From Leptospiraceae bacterium (GTDB lineage Bacteria > Spirochaetota > Leptospiria > Leptospirales > Leptospiraceae): 64,000 nucleotides of DNA. A program made the translations under genes and the position numbers. Of the stretch, positions 1-8,237 are shown one piece after another. A model generated the notes under the pieces. It searched no databases, was not told the DNA's origin, and saw nothing but the letters and a program-made list of their open reading frames with translations. The DNA is taken from positions 182,501 through 246,500 of the forward strand of contig JADJSX010000031.1 in NCBI GenBank assembly GCA_016711485.1, given 5' to 3'. Each line of letters starts with the position of its first letter. The stretch's first letter is position 1.

Positions 1-1
1 T

Positions 2-421
2 ATTTACAGGGAAAAAGTCATTAAAAGAGAACATTTTAGAGAGAAAGAGAAAAAACTTTCTGATTTAAAAGAGGATATTCCCAGACTGTTTGAATTACCT
101 TTATGGAAAGAATTTGTGCTTATGAATTTCAGAACGTTTCCACGTTATACGCGAGATCAATGCATATTGGCAAAGAAATATTTCAATAAAGATACGAATG
201 AAAATTTATTATTGCAAGCCTTGCTCTTTTGCAATGAAAACAAAACTTTTTCTTTTAAGAATCTATTTGACTCCTACAATTATTTTTTCAATGAAGATAA
301 AGCAGATCAGGTAGGAACAAAAAAAGAAGCTAAGTCATTTGAAAATAAAACGCTAAAGATAGATGTAAGTTTGAGAGAATTACAAGAATATACCTCTCAC
401 ATTCTAGGAGAGGCGGTATGA
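2..421 (+). CDS. istA: IS21-family transposase IstA, C-terminal part (runs in from left edge)
   Basis: The frame is open from the left edge, so the start lies outside the window; the GTG at 116 is internal. About 139 basic residues are visible. This is the poorly conserved C-terminal tail of IstA, and none of the DDE catalytic residues fall in the window. The call rests mainly on context: the stop codon overlaps the start of an IstB-type ATPase by four bases (ATGA), the translationally coupled istA-istB arrangement of IS21 elements. It would be the DDE recombinase of the element, working with IstB on the chromosome. No frameshift is seen in the visible part. Confidence 0.75.
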   Translation: MYREKVIKREHFREKEKKLSDLKEDIPRLFELPLWKEFVLMNFRTFPRYTRDQCILAKKYFNKDTNENLLLQALLFCNENKTFSFKNLFDSYNYFFNEDKADQVGTKKEAKSFENKTLKIDVSLRELQEYTSHILGEAV

Positions 422-1179
422 AAATAAATAAAGAAGTTAATGAAATCACAACCGCTTTAGGATTAAATGGAATGAGAGAAAACTTGGATAAAATTATTCA
501 AGAAGCAGAATCTAAAAAAAGTTCCTATCTTACATTTCTACTATCGCTTTTGGAGTCGGAAGTAAAAGACAGAACAAAAAAAAGACTGCGTCGAAATTTT
601 ACAGCAGCTCACTTTCCGATTGAGAAACAATTTGAAACTTTTGAATTCAATCGAATAAAAGGAATTTCTAAAATAGAGATTAACAATCTTTTAGATTGTG
701 GATGGCTTGATAGAAAACAAAATATTCTTTTATTCGGTCCTCCTGGAATTGGAAAAACTCACATAGGTATCGCACTTGGATTCGTTGCTTTAAATAAAGG
801 ATACACTGTTTGCTTTGAGCGGGTAACGAGTCTTATGCACCTATTCAAAGTTTCTTCCATTCAAAAGCAAGCAGAACATAGAATTAAAAAAATCATGAAA
901 GCAAATCTTATCATCATTGATGAAATCGGATACACCCCCATTGATAAAAAAGAAGCAAATCTCTTCTTTAATCTCATCTCAGAAGTCTATGAAAAATCTT
1001 CTATAATTCTCACCTCAAACAAGTCCTTTGAAAACTGGGCGGAAATGCTTGGTGACACGACAATGACCGCAGCTTTACTTGATAGACTTTTACACCATGC
1101 GAAAATATTTAACTTACAAGGGGATTCTTATCGCCTAAATAACAAAAATATACATAAGGAGGTTAACACTATTTCTTAA
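418..1179 (+). CDS. istB: IS21-family helper ATPase IstB
   Basis: A 253-residue AAA+ ATPase of normal length for IstB, the DnaC-like transposition helper that loads on target DNA and stimulates IstA. A Walker A motif (GPPGIGKT) lies near residue 107 and a Walker B (LIIIDEIGY) near residue 162. Sensor and arginine-finger regions follow (ILTSNKSF, then ALLDRLLHH), with the usual IstB C-terminus ending GDSYRL plus a short tail. It overlaps the preceding istA tail by four bases, which implies coupled translation. The gene looks intact. The right end of the element should lie in the next ~100 bases, where short repeated T-rich motifs (TTCTATTTTCC, TCTACTTTCC) resemble the multiple terminal binding sites of IS21 elements. 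Confidence 0.92.
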   Translation: MKINKEVNEITTALGLNGMRENLDKIIQEAESKKSSYLTFLLSLLESEVKDRTKKRLRRNFTAAHFPIEKQFETFEFNRIKGISKIEINNLLDCGWLDRKQNILLFGPPGIGKTHIGIALGFVALNKGYTVCFERVTSLMHLFKVSSIQKQAEHRIKKIMKANLIIIDEIGYTPIDKKEANLFFNLISEVYEKSSIILTSNKSFENWAEMLGDTTMTAALLDRLLHHAKIFNLQGDSYRLNNKNIHKEVNTIS

Positions 1180-1498
1180 AATCATCCCACTTTTTTTGTC
1201 CTTCTAATGTCCGTTTCTATTTTCCGACCTATGGGTAATTCTACTTTCCATTCACAGTCCACCCGTTTTGCTCACGCTGTAAAGATAGCGTGGCAAAACC
1301 CCCATCATCGCTCGGTCGCGATGATATGGCTGGATCACCTCCTTTTTTAAAGGAAAATATGTCGATCTAGTAACTACCTTTTCACGAAGATAGTTGACTT
1401 TTGGCTAGGTTGAATCAAGTCTCTTGGTCACGCTACTTTTACAGCGCCTTGGTCTGGAAGGTTTTTCTAGTTCGAAAAAGTCAAGCTGGCGGGTGGGT
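1180..1498. other. Non-coding junction between IS21 and ISAs1 elements
   Basis: No gene is seen. From 1200 to about 1255 there are short repeated pyrimidine-rich motifs of the kind found at IS21 ends. Two hairpins follow: TTTTGC...GCAAAA around 1267-1299, and ATCATCGC/GCGATGAT at about 1303-1324. Directly after the second is a stretch identical to the 16S rRNA 3' end (separate entry). The remaining ~150 bases up to the ISAs1 terminal repeat were not recognised. They may be the old 3' flank of an rRNA gene or the rest of an IS4-type element. Confidence 0.5.
1328..1345 (+). other. 16S rRNA 3'-end remnant (helix 45 tail and anti-Shine-Dalgarno)
   Basis: The 18 bases GGCTGGATCACCTCCTTT are identical to the universally conserved 3' terminus of bacterial 16S rRNA, including the anti-Shine-Dalgarno CCTCC. 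The following TTTAAAGGA also resembles the base-paired sequence just 3' of leptospiral rrs genes. Upstream, the expected helix-45 bases (AAGGTGC before GGCTGG) are absent and replaced by hairpins next to the IS21 end. The simplest reading is that only the last ~18 bases of an rrs gene remain after mobile-element insertion or rearrangement. Alternatively an element captured or targets this conserved site. Confidence 0.55.
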
Positions 1499-2687
1499 TA
1501 GGGCAAACGCATTTAAAAACCTATGATTTTACTGCGATATTTATCATCCCATCCTGCGGCGCGTCGTTTTCCTTTTACTCCAATCTTAATTGTGGTATCA
1601 TTCTTCAAGAAATTTAGAGCAATTTTTCTGATGATGGAAAAATTTTCGGCAGCGTAGCCAGCACGAATTCGACTATCATCTTCTCGAAAAACGACATCTA
1701 AAATCCAGTGACAAGAGTTTTCAATTTGCCAATGAGTTCTTACAGATTTCTGAAAAAGTTCAGGGTTAGTTAAACTAGAAATAAAATATCGAGACTCTAT
1801 AGATTTTTTCCTTGGTATTCTCGCTCGGAACGAACCATTCCTACACTTTTCAATCCCTTTCATTCGTCTTTCTTAGAAATCCAATCAATATCGGATAATA
1901 GCCAGTATTCTCTTTTTCAATTCGACCATGTCCTTTTTGCTCTGTCATTGAATAACCGACATTTACCCTTTCAAATCCAGAAAGCAATTGTTGCTCAAAA
2001 TAATTCAAAACCTCTTTATACACTGTCGGTTGATTCTCCTTCAAGGCTATCGCATAATCGCCTTTTTGCTCTATAATCTTTTCTGTAATCTTTTTCTGAC
2101 AGCCCATTGCGTCAATAGATACAATGCTATTCTTCACTTTTATCTGAGAAAGCAATTCAGGAATCGCTGTAATTTCATTACTCTTCTCCTCTACTTTTAC
2201 TTGCCCCAAGGTAATTCCACTCTTACTTGACCACGCACTTACAATATGAATCGGAAATTTATTGTTCTTTTTATCGACCGAACGTCTTACAGTTTTCCCA
2301 TCTATTGAAATTAAATCTAAACCTTCTACGATATTCGGATTAAATAATTCCATCGCCAACTCAGAAAACTTTTTAGGGTCTAACAGCGAAAAGACTCTAT
2401 TAAATGTATCATGCGATGGAATACCATTCTCTAACTTTATGAATTTCCGCAACCATTCTATTTTCAAATTACCAAACTCTTCTATTTCATTCCAATCGTC
2501 CGCTCCACTTATGATGGAAACGATTGCTACAAATATTATATCTACTAGTAAATGCTTTCTTCCTCGCTCTATTCGCGGATCAATTAGCTCATTAAAATGT
2601 TCGTATATGTTTAACTGTTCGTTCATTCATAACAATATTTTCTTTCCATCCAGTTGTACAAGTCTCTTTTTTAATGCGTTTGCCCTA
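1499..2687 (-). mobile_element. ISAs1-family insertion sequence, decayed
   Basis: The element is bounded by an exact inverted repeat, TAGGGCAAACGCATT at 1499-1513 and its complement at 2673-2687. That gives 1189 bp, typical for ISAs1 elements. The single transposase reading frame (pseudogene entry) starts 61 bases inside the right end and stops inside the left repeat. No target-site duplication is visible, so one flank has been rearranged. The right end lies within the 3' part of an IS4-type transposase gene. Confidence 0.85.
1513..2626 (-). pseudogene. ISAs1-family transposase, frameshifted
   Basis: The N-terminal 258 residues carry ISAs1 hallmarks: the DPRIERGRKHLL start region, SHDTFNRVFSLLDP, DLISIDGKTVRRS with the first catalytic aspartate, and VSIDAMGCQKKI with the second. 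The C-terminal 116 residues hold RTHWQIENSCHWILDVVF with the catalytic glutamate and end normally. The parts are in different frames around 1850-1863. The motif normally found at the junction (VGMVRSERE) appears in a third frame near 1835, so there are at least two small indels. One sits at an A-run, so sequencing error is possible, but several indels point to real decay. The start codon abuts the stop of the neighbouring IS4-type transposase. Confidence 0.9.
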
Positions 2688-4023
2688 CCTAGCTGCCCGA
2701 TCTGTCGCATAACAACAGATATACTCGGGACTTCATTTGGGACATTTTTTGTCATATAAATTCTTGCATGAAGTGCTTTCCATTCATGTTCTTCAAATAA
2801 AATTGAGGCAGGAAGGTCAGGGCATTCTCTCCCAAAAGTCGTTAAGAATAAAATTCTCCAAGCAATGATAGAATCAATAGCAAGAATTTTCTTCAATCTT
2901 TCAAACGTATGAAATTGATATTTTTCTATATTGCAACCGGACTTTAGAGTCTTGAAGAATATTTCGATTACCCACCGTTGTCGATACCATTGAATAATTT
3001 CAAATGCATCATCAAAGTTGAGAACAGGAATTGTTGTAAGGATAAACCAATGAATAGGGTCAACATCTTTTGGCGGATTAATCTCATTAGTCGTTACAGC
3101 ATACAGTTTTATTTTTGAATAGCTGTTTCTGTTAATTAAATTACTCGGTGGTTCGATGGTTACTTCTTTAAACTTTACTTGAAGCGTTGCCTCCCTTATT
3201 TGAACGCCTTTTTTCCTTGGAACAATGATGTTATATTCTGCAAATATTTCATTATTATTCAATTCATCAAATAAATATTTTTCTGCACCGTCTGAAATAA
3301 TTCTATTAGCTTTTGCTCGAACAATTAAATCAGGCTTATTTTCATTGGTTATTTTGGCGTGTTCATAGAACAATTCAAATATATCTGCCTCTCTATCACA
3401 CACACTGACAAGATGAAAATCTTTATGATTATTCGTTTCTATTTCGCATAACGTTCTATACGACTTTAACCATTTATAGCTTTCCTTCTGCTCAATAGGC
3501 GTATGCTTTTTCTTATATGCATATTCTTTTTCAGTTTTACCTTTGGTTAGACTTTCCCTTATCCACACCTGCGAATCAAGAATTCCAAGTGGAGTTCCTT
3601 CTACTGTTACTGCTATCGTTGGATGAAAATAATAACCCTTCGCAGTTTCTGAATGGTTTATATACCCAAGTCCTTCTGCGTCTTCAAGACCGGAATACGC
3701 AATTTCGGTCGTATCCTGTACGCCAAGAATAATTTCCTTATCCTTCAAACGATTTATCGTTGAGTTCTTATGCGATTTTAAAATCAATTCAAGATCAACT
3801 TTGTTATTTGAAAAAAACGATATGCGGCTTTTGTCTTATCCCAGGATACAAAGGTATCTGGCATTGAACTACTAGGATTTTGCATTCGATAATTCATTAT
3901 TATCCCTAAACGTTTATCTAATCGACTATCGCCTAAATTTAAATCGAGAAACTCATCTTCATACCAAGCAACGTCTCCACGTTGAAATGCTTCAATCCTA
4001 TTCTCTTTCCCTAACTCTTCCAT
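2627..4023 (-). pseudogene. IS4-family (Tn5/IS50-like) transposase, frameshifted and 3'-truncated
   Basis: The N-terminal 79 residues are the transposase DNA-binding domain (FLDLNLGDSRLDKRLG, WDKTKAAYRFF). The next 386 residues hold the RNase-H core: LGVQDTTEIAYSG with the first catalytic aspartate, VCDREADIFELF with the second, and WFILTT...IIQWYRQRWVIEIFFKTLKSG with the YREK-like signature and glutamate. The two pieces are separated by one extra base in a 7-base A/T run at 3811-3817; removing it restores RFFNNKVDLELILKSHK across the junction. The last ~19 residues before the stop are encoded by the end of the inserted ISAs1 element, so the native C-terminus is missing. A non-functional Tn5-like element is the likely interpretation. 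Confidence 0.9.
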
Positions 4024-4063
4024 AAGGATATATCATAAAATATATCCAATTGTACAAGCATAT

Positions 4064-4357
4064 TTGTGGGTAAGGTTATGTAGAGGAAGAGGAAGTTGCT
4101 ATTATATTTTTGGTCCTCGCTATTATCCGGTAGCCTTTGAGCTTTCTATTGGAATTTACTTGGGACTTCGAGTTGGAATTAACGTAGATGAACTGATTGA
4201 CTTCCTTAGAGGAATTGTCGGATTCGATTCATTGGACGATAGTTCCAGCGATGAACCGGTTTACAGAGAATTGCCGCTACCGGCACATGAAAACAAAGAT
4301 TGGGAATCTAAGTTTGAAGCTTTGGACGAAAAAATGGATAGAAGATTAAAAAAGTAA
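4064..4357 (+). pseudogene. Small spirochaetal lipoprotein gene missing its 5' end
   Basis: The readable product has no signal peptide and opens at a TTG inside non-native sequence just after the IS4 end. From about residue 10 it contains a pattern common in short leptospiral lipoproteins: an aromatic, glycine-rich strand segment (CYYIFGPRYYPVAFELSIGI) followed by GLRVGINVDELIDFLRGIVGFD and an acidic, charged C-terminus ending in lysines. I infer that the promoter, signal peptide and lipobox were removed when the insertion sequences arrived at about 4060. It lies seven bases upstream of the next lipoprotein gene, so it was probably the first member of a three-gene lipoprotein operon. Function unknown. 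Confidence 0.6.
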
Positions 4358-4364
4358 TTTGGTC

Positions 4365-4934
4365 ATGGTTTTAAATGATTCGTTTGTAAATTTTGAATAT
4401 GTCGGATTAGTTCTATTATGCGCATTTTTAAATTGTATTTCAATGCCACCTACATCCAATCTAAGGTCTGCCGAAAAACAAAAAAATAAAATTTTAAAAA
4501 CAATTGTCATTGAACGAACTACTATCCCTGAGTTATTAGATGAAGATAGAAAAGATATTGAAGATGAATTGACCATAAATATTAGAGACTTTTTAGAGGA
4601 GGGAAATTACTTCGATAAAGTTTTACTTTTTACTGAGAAAGATTCTAGCCTGAAAAGATATGAGAGTTTTCAATTTCACTTTTTAAAATATTCACATACG
4701 AGAAGAGCAGGAGAGGCAGGAAGTAAAAAATTAGTCGATTCTTTTTATTATGAATGCATACTTACAGTCACCAATGAAAAAAATAAAATACTACACCAAA
4801 TTCATAAAAATTTACAGGAAGAAAAAACAGTTCGATACTCAAATGGTATTCCAATTTCCCACTTAGAAGATACTCGAACAAAACTCATTACTGACATTTT
4901 AGATGAATACCAAAAACTGAGTGGAAGTAAATGA
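4365..4934 (+). CDS. Putative lipoprotein, unknown function
   Basis: I chose the ATG at 4365 over an in-frame TTG at 4359, giving 189 residues. The N-terminus is a hydrophobic signal segment ending in a lipobox-like LCAFLNC, which would place the mature protein on a membrane as a lipoprotein. The mature part is charged and mostly predicted soluble (KTIVIERTTIPELLDEDRKD and further acidic/basic segments). No domain was recognised. It overlaps the next gene by four bases (ATGA) and follows a beheaded lipoprotein gene, so the three look like one operon that lost its original promoter; current expression is uncertain. Confidence 0.65.
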   Translation: MVLNDSFVNFEYVGLVLLCAFLNCISMPPTSNLRSAEKQKNKILKTIVIERTTIPELLDEDRKDIEDELTINIRDFLEEGNYFDKVLLFTEKDSSLKRYESFQFHFLKYSHTRRAGEAGSKKLVDSFYYECILTVTNEKNKILHQIHKNLQEEKTVRYSNGIPISHLEDTRTKLITDILDEYQKLSGSK

Positions 4935-5509
4935 GACAGAAATACTTTTCACTCTTCCTTATGAATTTACTTTTTGCGAAATGTGTAGCGTTTAATACGT
5001 ATAATCCTAAGCCCAATGAAGTGTTATTTACTGAAAATAAAAAATCATCAAAGTCAATTCTTGTGAATGTAAAACAAAAACATTTTCATAATGGAGATCC
5101 GATAGATTTATATGCCAGATCAGAAAGGAAGCTCAGAAAGAAATTTGCCCAAATTTTAGAAGAAAGTTATTTATTTAAAGATGTAAAGACAGGTCTTGCT
5201 GTTGCAGACATACAACTTCGAATCGAAACGGAAAAAAAAGTAGAAATGGATGATTTATTATTCACTTTGTCTTATATAACTTTTCATCTCTTTCCAGGAT
5301 TTGTGTCAGAGAATATTACTGTTACTTTTCAATTTAAAGATAATAAAAATAGACTAATCAAAGAGTATAAAAGGCAAGTAATGCAGAATATTTATATTCA
5401 ATTATTTTTACTTCCAGTTTTACCAATGTATTTTTGGGGTAGTGATCCTTATGAGCCAATAACCAAATCTGTTTTATTTGAGGCGAACCAAGATGGAATT
5501 TTTAAATGA
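4931..5509 (+). CDS. Putative lipoprotein, unknown function
   Basis: A 192-residue protein overlapping the preceding gene by four bases, so probably co-translated. The N-terminus is a short positive-hydrophobic signal (MRQKYFSLFLMNLLFAKC). The lysine just before the cysteine is unusual for a lipobox, so acylation is less sure than for its neighbour. The mature region has a charged middle and two hydrophobic stretches near the end (FTLSYITFHLFPGF, IQLFLLPVLPMYFWG), compatible with membrane association. Paralogous in style to the preceding gene, but no named family is recognised. Confidence 0.65.
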   Translation: MRQKYFSLFLMNLLFAKCVAFNTYNPKPNEVLFTENKKSSKSILVNVKQKHFHNGDPIDLYARSERKLRKKFAQILEESYLFKDVKTGLAVADIQLRIETEKKVEMDDLLFTLSYITFHLFPGFVSENITVTFQFKDNKNRLIKEYKRQVMQNIYIQLFLLPVLPMYFWGSDPYEPITKSVLFEANQDGIFK

Positions 5510-5914
5510 AAGAGCCAATAAAATCTTTTCTTTCAATTGAAATAAAAAATCTGACAACTCGTAGCGATAGCGATTGTCGTGGCACGTTCGATACAAAATT
5601 TATTGCTAACAGATGCAATAAATTTCACTCAGTGACCAAACTGGTTCGGCAATGGAACAAAAGCGCGGTCGGCGTTTTGTGGAATGCCGTAGAGACGCAC
5701 CTTATGTTGCGCCCCAAGGAAGCAGCATTGAGTTTTCGTGCGTCTTTATTACAATAGAGTCCGCCGAATCGCCCCCACAAAAAAAATCACATTTTTCTAA
5801 AAAAAGTCTCTCTTTCTTTTTTTAGAGGATGTCGATGAATATTATGAAGAGTCAAGGATGATTCTTCGTATCATTACTCTCCACAAAGAGAGTCGGATTC
5901 ATGGAGGAAACCGA
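5510..5914. other. Non-coding region upstream of flaB with repeat fragments
   Basis: An 83-codon frame at 5506-5757 overlaps the previous stop, but its translation looks like read-through of repeats and I do not accept it. The DNA holds a short palindrome (CGTAGCGATAGCGATTG area, ~5561-5580), a piece of the TCACTCAGTGACC repeat seen elsewhere in the window (~5625), and an inverted repeat AGACGCAC/GTGCGTCT at 5693-5745. The last ~90 bases lead into flaB and should hold its promoter, but I cannot identify a convincing sigma-28 or sigma-70 site. Confidence 0.4.
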
Positions 5915-6763
5915 ATGATTATTAACCATAACGTATCTGCGATTAACTCGCACAGAGTATTAAAATTCAACAACGAAGCATTGAACAAAGATGTTGAAAA
6001 ACTTTCTTCAGGAATGAGAATCAACAGAGCAGGCGATGATGCTTCCGGACTTGCAGTATCAGAAAAAATGAGAACCCAAGTTAGCGGACTCAGACGTGCA
6101 GAAATGAACGCTGAAGATGGTATCTCCCTTATTCAAACAACTGAGGGTTGGTTACAAGAAACTCAAGAAATCGTTCAAAGAATTAGAGTACTAGCTGTTC
6201 AAGCTGCCAACGGTATTTATACTGAAGAAGACAGACAGCAAATTCAAGTTGAGGTTTCTCAACTAGTTGATGAAATTGATAGAATTGCTTCCCAAGCTGA
6301 GTTTAACAAGATGAAACTTATGACTGGAGCTTTTTCAAGACTCAATCCATCTGCAAGTATGTGGTTCCATATTGGGGCTAACATGCACCAAAGAGAAAGA
6401 GTATATATCGAAACAATGACAACTGCAGCTTTAGGTTTAAGAAACCCAACTGTATTGACATTCATTTCTCTTTCAACACTTAGTAAAGCAAACTCTGTTA
6501 TCGGTTTAGCTGACGACGCTCTTAGAATGATTTCTAAACAAAGAGCTGACCTCGGTGCTTACCAAAACAGATTAGAGCACGCGGCTAAAGGCTTAATGAA
6601 TGGTTATGAAAACATTCAAGCTGCTGAATCTAGAATTAGAGATACTGATATGGCTGAACAAATGACAAGCCTTACCAGATTCCAAATCCTAACTCAAGCA
6701 GGTACAGCAATGTTAGCTCAGGCTAACCAAAAACCGCAAAATGTTTTGCAACTACTAAGATAG
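5915..6763 (+). CDS. flaB: Periplasmic flagellar core filament protein FlaB (flagellin)
   Basis: A 282-residue flagellin that polymerises into the core of the spirochaetal periplasmic flagellum. It has the conserved N-terminal D0/D1 domain (MIINHNVSAINSHRVLK, SSGMRINRAGDDASGLAVSE, TTEGWLQE) and C-terminal D1/D0 domain (KQRADLGAYQNRLEHAAKGL, ESRIRDTDMAEQM, ending NVLQLLR). A short middle replaces the variable outer domains, as usual for leptospiral FlaB. The start is set by GGAGG at 5903-5907, seven bases before ATG 5915; an upstream in-frame ATG at 5858 would add a non-flagellin leader. Monocistronic, followed by a strong terminator. Intact. Confidence 0.97.
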   Translation: MIINHNVSAINSHRVLKFNNEALNKDVEKLSSGMRINRAGDDASGLAVSEKMRTQVSGLRRAEMNAEDGISLIQTTEGWLQETQEIVQRIRVLAVQAANGIYTEEDRQQIQVEVSQLVDEIDRIASQAEFNKMKLMTGAFSRLNPSASMWFHIGANMHQRERVYIETMTTAALGLRNPTVLTFISLSTLSKANSVIGLADDALRMISKQRADLGAYQNRLEHAAKGLMNGYENIQAAESRIRDTDMAEQMTSLTRFQILTQAGTAMLAQANQKPQNVLQLLR

Positions 6764-6806
6764 AAAATCTAGGTTTATCTCGTTATAAATCTCCGTGATG
6801 TTTCTT

Positions 6807-6834
6807 GCCGAGCCCTAAAAAGCTCGGCTTTTTT
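6807..6834 (+). terminator. Rho-independent terminator of flaB
   Basis: A perfect 7-bp stem (GCCGAGC/GCTCGGC, 6807-6813 and 6822-6828), an 8-base loop and an uninterrupted T run, 44 bases after the flaB stop. Confidence 0.92.
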
Positions 6835-6910
6835 ATTTTTTGGAGGTTATGGGGATTTGCCTTTTGTATTGAGAGTTTGGGCGAATCGGCGTTAGCTTGT
6901 ATTAGGTTGG

Positions 6911-7035
6911 TTGTGCAAATAATCGGTCACTGAGTGATTTTCGCGGATGGTTCTATAAAAAAAACCTTAAAGAGATAAAGTTTTTCACTCGTTATATGTC
7001 TGCGAAAATTGTATCGAAGTGCCACTGCGCACAAC
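6911..7035. repeat. Dispersed imperfect inverted repeat, copy 1
   Basis: A ~125-bp stem-like unit. The left arm contains GTGCAAATAATCGGTCACTG and the right arm AAATTGTATCGAAGTG followed by GCGCACAAC; the outer GTTGTGC/GCACAAC ends are complementary. A second copy with the same inner motifs (GGTCACTGAGTGATTTT and AAATTGTATCGAAGTG) is at 19645-19772, and a fragment (TCACTCAGTGACC) lies at about 5625. No coding capacity; looks like a MITE or REP-type sequence. Confidence 0.75.
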
Positions 7036-7073
7036 AGTCCTTATCCACTAACCGCCGACCGGGCTCTCTCTAT

Positions 7074-7153
7074 CGTCAATAATTTGTGTTTTATTTTATA
7101 AGTGGGTTGAATGTATTCAACCCCTACGATATGAATTATACAAATTATTGACG
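7074..7153. repeat. Nested palindrome
   Basis: Perfect 14-base outer arms (CGTCAATAATTTGT/ACAAATTATTGACG) enclose a second hairpin, GGGTTGAAT/ATTCAACCC at 7104-7123. The inner motif type (GGG-TGAATACATTCA-CCC) recurs at about 57311-57330. It may be one short mobile palindrome inserted in another. Confidence 0.7.
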
Positions 7154-7268
7154 CCGTTCGATCCCTTTCGCTTGGAGTAGCGAGATTTTATGGTAAATTA
7201 GGATTAGCTTTTATTCGTGAATAGGTTAATTTTATAGTAATTATCGTATGAAAGAATATTTTATACGA

Positions 7269-7297
7269 GTAGGGACAGGTTTGAAACCTGTCTCTAC
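7269..7297. repeat. Short inverted repeat of the GTAGAGACAGG family
   Basis: GTAGGGACAGGTTT and GAAACCTGTCTCTAC form a hairpin with one mismatch. Related palindromes occur at 12034-12071 and 51191-51222. The sequence TATAACGAGTAGTTAATA shortly after this copy also follows the 12034 copy, so flanking DNA was duplicated with it. Confidence 0.65.
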
Positions 7298-7474
7298 ATA
7301 GTACAATGTTAATCTTATAACGAGTAGTTAATATGCATTATTCTTTATCAAATTTTTTTGCTCTCCCAAGTTCTTCCCGTCTCTTAAACTTCGTATCAAT
7401 CTAAGTATCGGTTTCTGCTAATTTTGCACTATGAGCCTCTACTTTTTAAAATCAGATTTCTTAATCTAAAAAAT

Positions 7475-7545
7475 GCGTTCGGTATATACCAAATACTATT
7501 ATCAGAAAATCCCTATAGGTAATTTCTTTTTGCGTTTGTTATACT
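7475..7545. repeat. Abutting ends of the 111-bp MITE family
   Basis: A MITE right end (GCGTTCGGTA, 7475-7484) and a MITE left end (TACCAAATA, from 7487) are separated by only the TA dinucleotide. A degenerate right end (GCGTTTGTTA) follows at about 7536-7545. The last residues readable from the neighbouring lipoprotein pseudogene come from this repeat, not from lipoprotein sequence. Confidence 0.6.
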
Positions 7546-8186
7546 TATATATCTATATTCGTCAATTATTTGTATAACTCCATCTTTTCCGTCTTTTATA
7601 TAAAGATAAATCGTACATTCGCAATCTTTCCATTCGATAAGAGAATATTTGGGATTTGGAGTCCCTAGAGGTTTACAGTCTCTTACCTTAAAATCATTGA
7701 TTTTTCCACGAAAGGCTATGAGGTAATCTCGGGCATTTGGTGCTGCAGGATCATAATCCGAATTGTCTTCTCTAAATTCATAACCAGTTGAAAGAGTTAT
7801 CATCTTAAGGATTAGATTTGCCTTTACTATTATTGGCGTCGTTGCCGAATCAGTACAAGTCGTTTTCATCACCTCACCGTTTTTCTTATCTATAGATTTC
7901 TGGTTCGCTCTTCCTATCGACTTCATATATACCAAATGACAAAAGTATTTACACAAAAGGATTTTATAATAATAGCATTTGGTATAGACCGAACGTGTTT
8001 TTTCGAAAAAGAAATGGGTAATTATTTTTGGCGTTCGGTATAAAAATAATCGAACGGCTTCTCATTGGGATTATCAGGATTACCCGCCCAACCTTCGAGT
8101 TGTTTTTCGGGAATTTGCTTTTCTGTTTTTGTAGAGCAGGCGAGGGTTGTGAGAAAGAGTAGTAGTAAGAGGATTTTTTTATTCAT
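7513..8186 (-). pseudogene. Lipoprotein paralogue split by a MITE
   Basis: The 5' part (8022-8186, 54 codons) encodes a lipoprotein signal peptide ending LTTLACS and the family motif GWAGNPDNPNEKPFDYFY, then runs into repeat DNA and stops. The rest resumes on the other side of the repeat as MKSIGRANQKSIDKKNGEVM and continues through a CKPL...EWKDCECTIYLYIKDG block. The intact paralogue at 8238-8843 reads DYFY directly followed by MKSTGRASQK, so the insertion point is exact. The 3' end is also replaced by a repeat. The 147-residue frame at 7513-7956 could still be translated from a start inside the MITE, but without a signal peptide. Confidence 0.85.
7930..8040. mobile_element. 111-bp MITE, TA target duplication, copy 1
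   Basis: It begins TACCAAATGACAAAAGTATT and ends with GGCGTTCGGTA. The two ends are imperfect inverted repeats over about 25 bases, roughly 19 of them matching. TA flanks both sides, while the uninterrupted paralogue has a single TA there. TA duplication and short size fit a non-autonomous element moved by an IS630/Tc1-mariner-type transposase; none is present in the window. Confidence 0.8.
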
Positions 8187-8237
8187 GGGAGTCGCTCCTG
8201 TTTAGATTGTGAGAGCGAAACCGGTTTTGTCAATAGA

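Noticed and set aside
1988..2759. Plus-strand frames inside the ISAs1 and IS4 transposases
   Set aside because: They mirror transposase coding sequence on the other strand, with no motifs of their own.
5506..5757. 83-codon frame after the second lipoprotein gene
   Set aside because: It reads through palindromes and repeat fragments, has no signal or family motif, and starts by chance in the ATGA of the previous stop.
5760..5914. Possible sigma-28 promoter for flaB
   Set aside because: A GTCGATGAAT-type sequence near 5828 has no TAAA element at the right spacing, so I do not call it.
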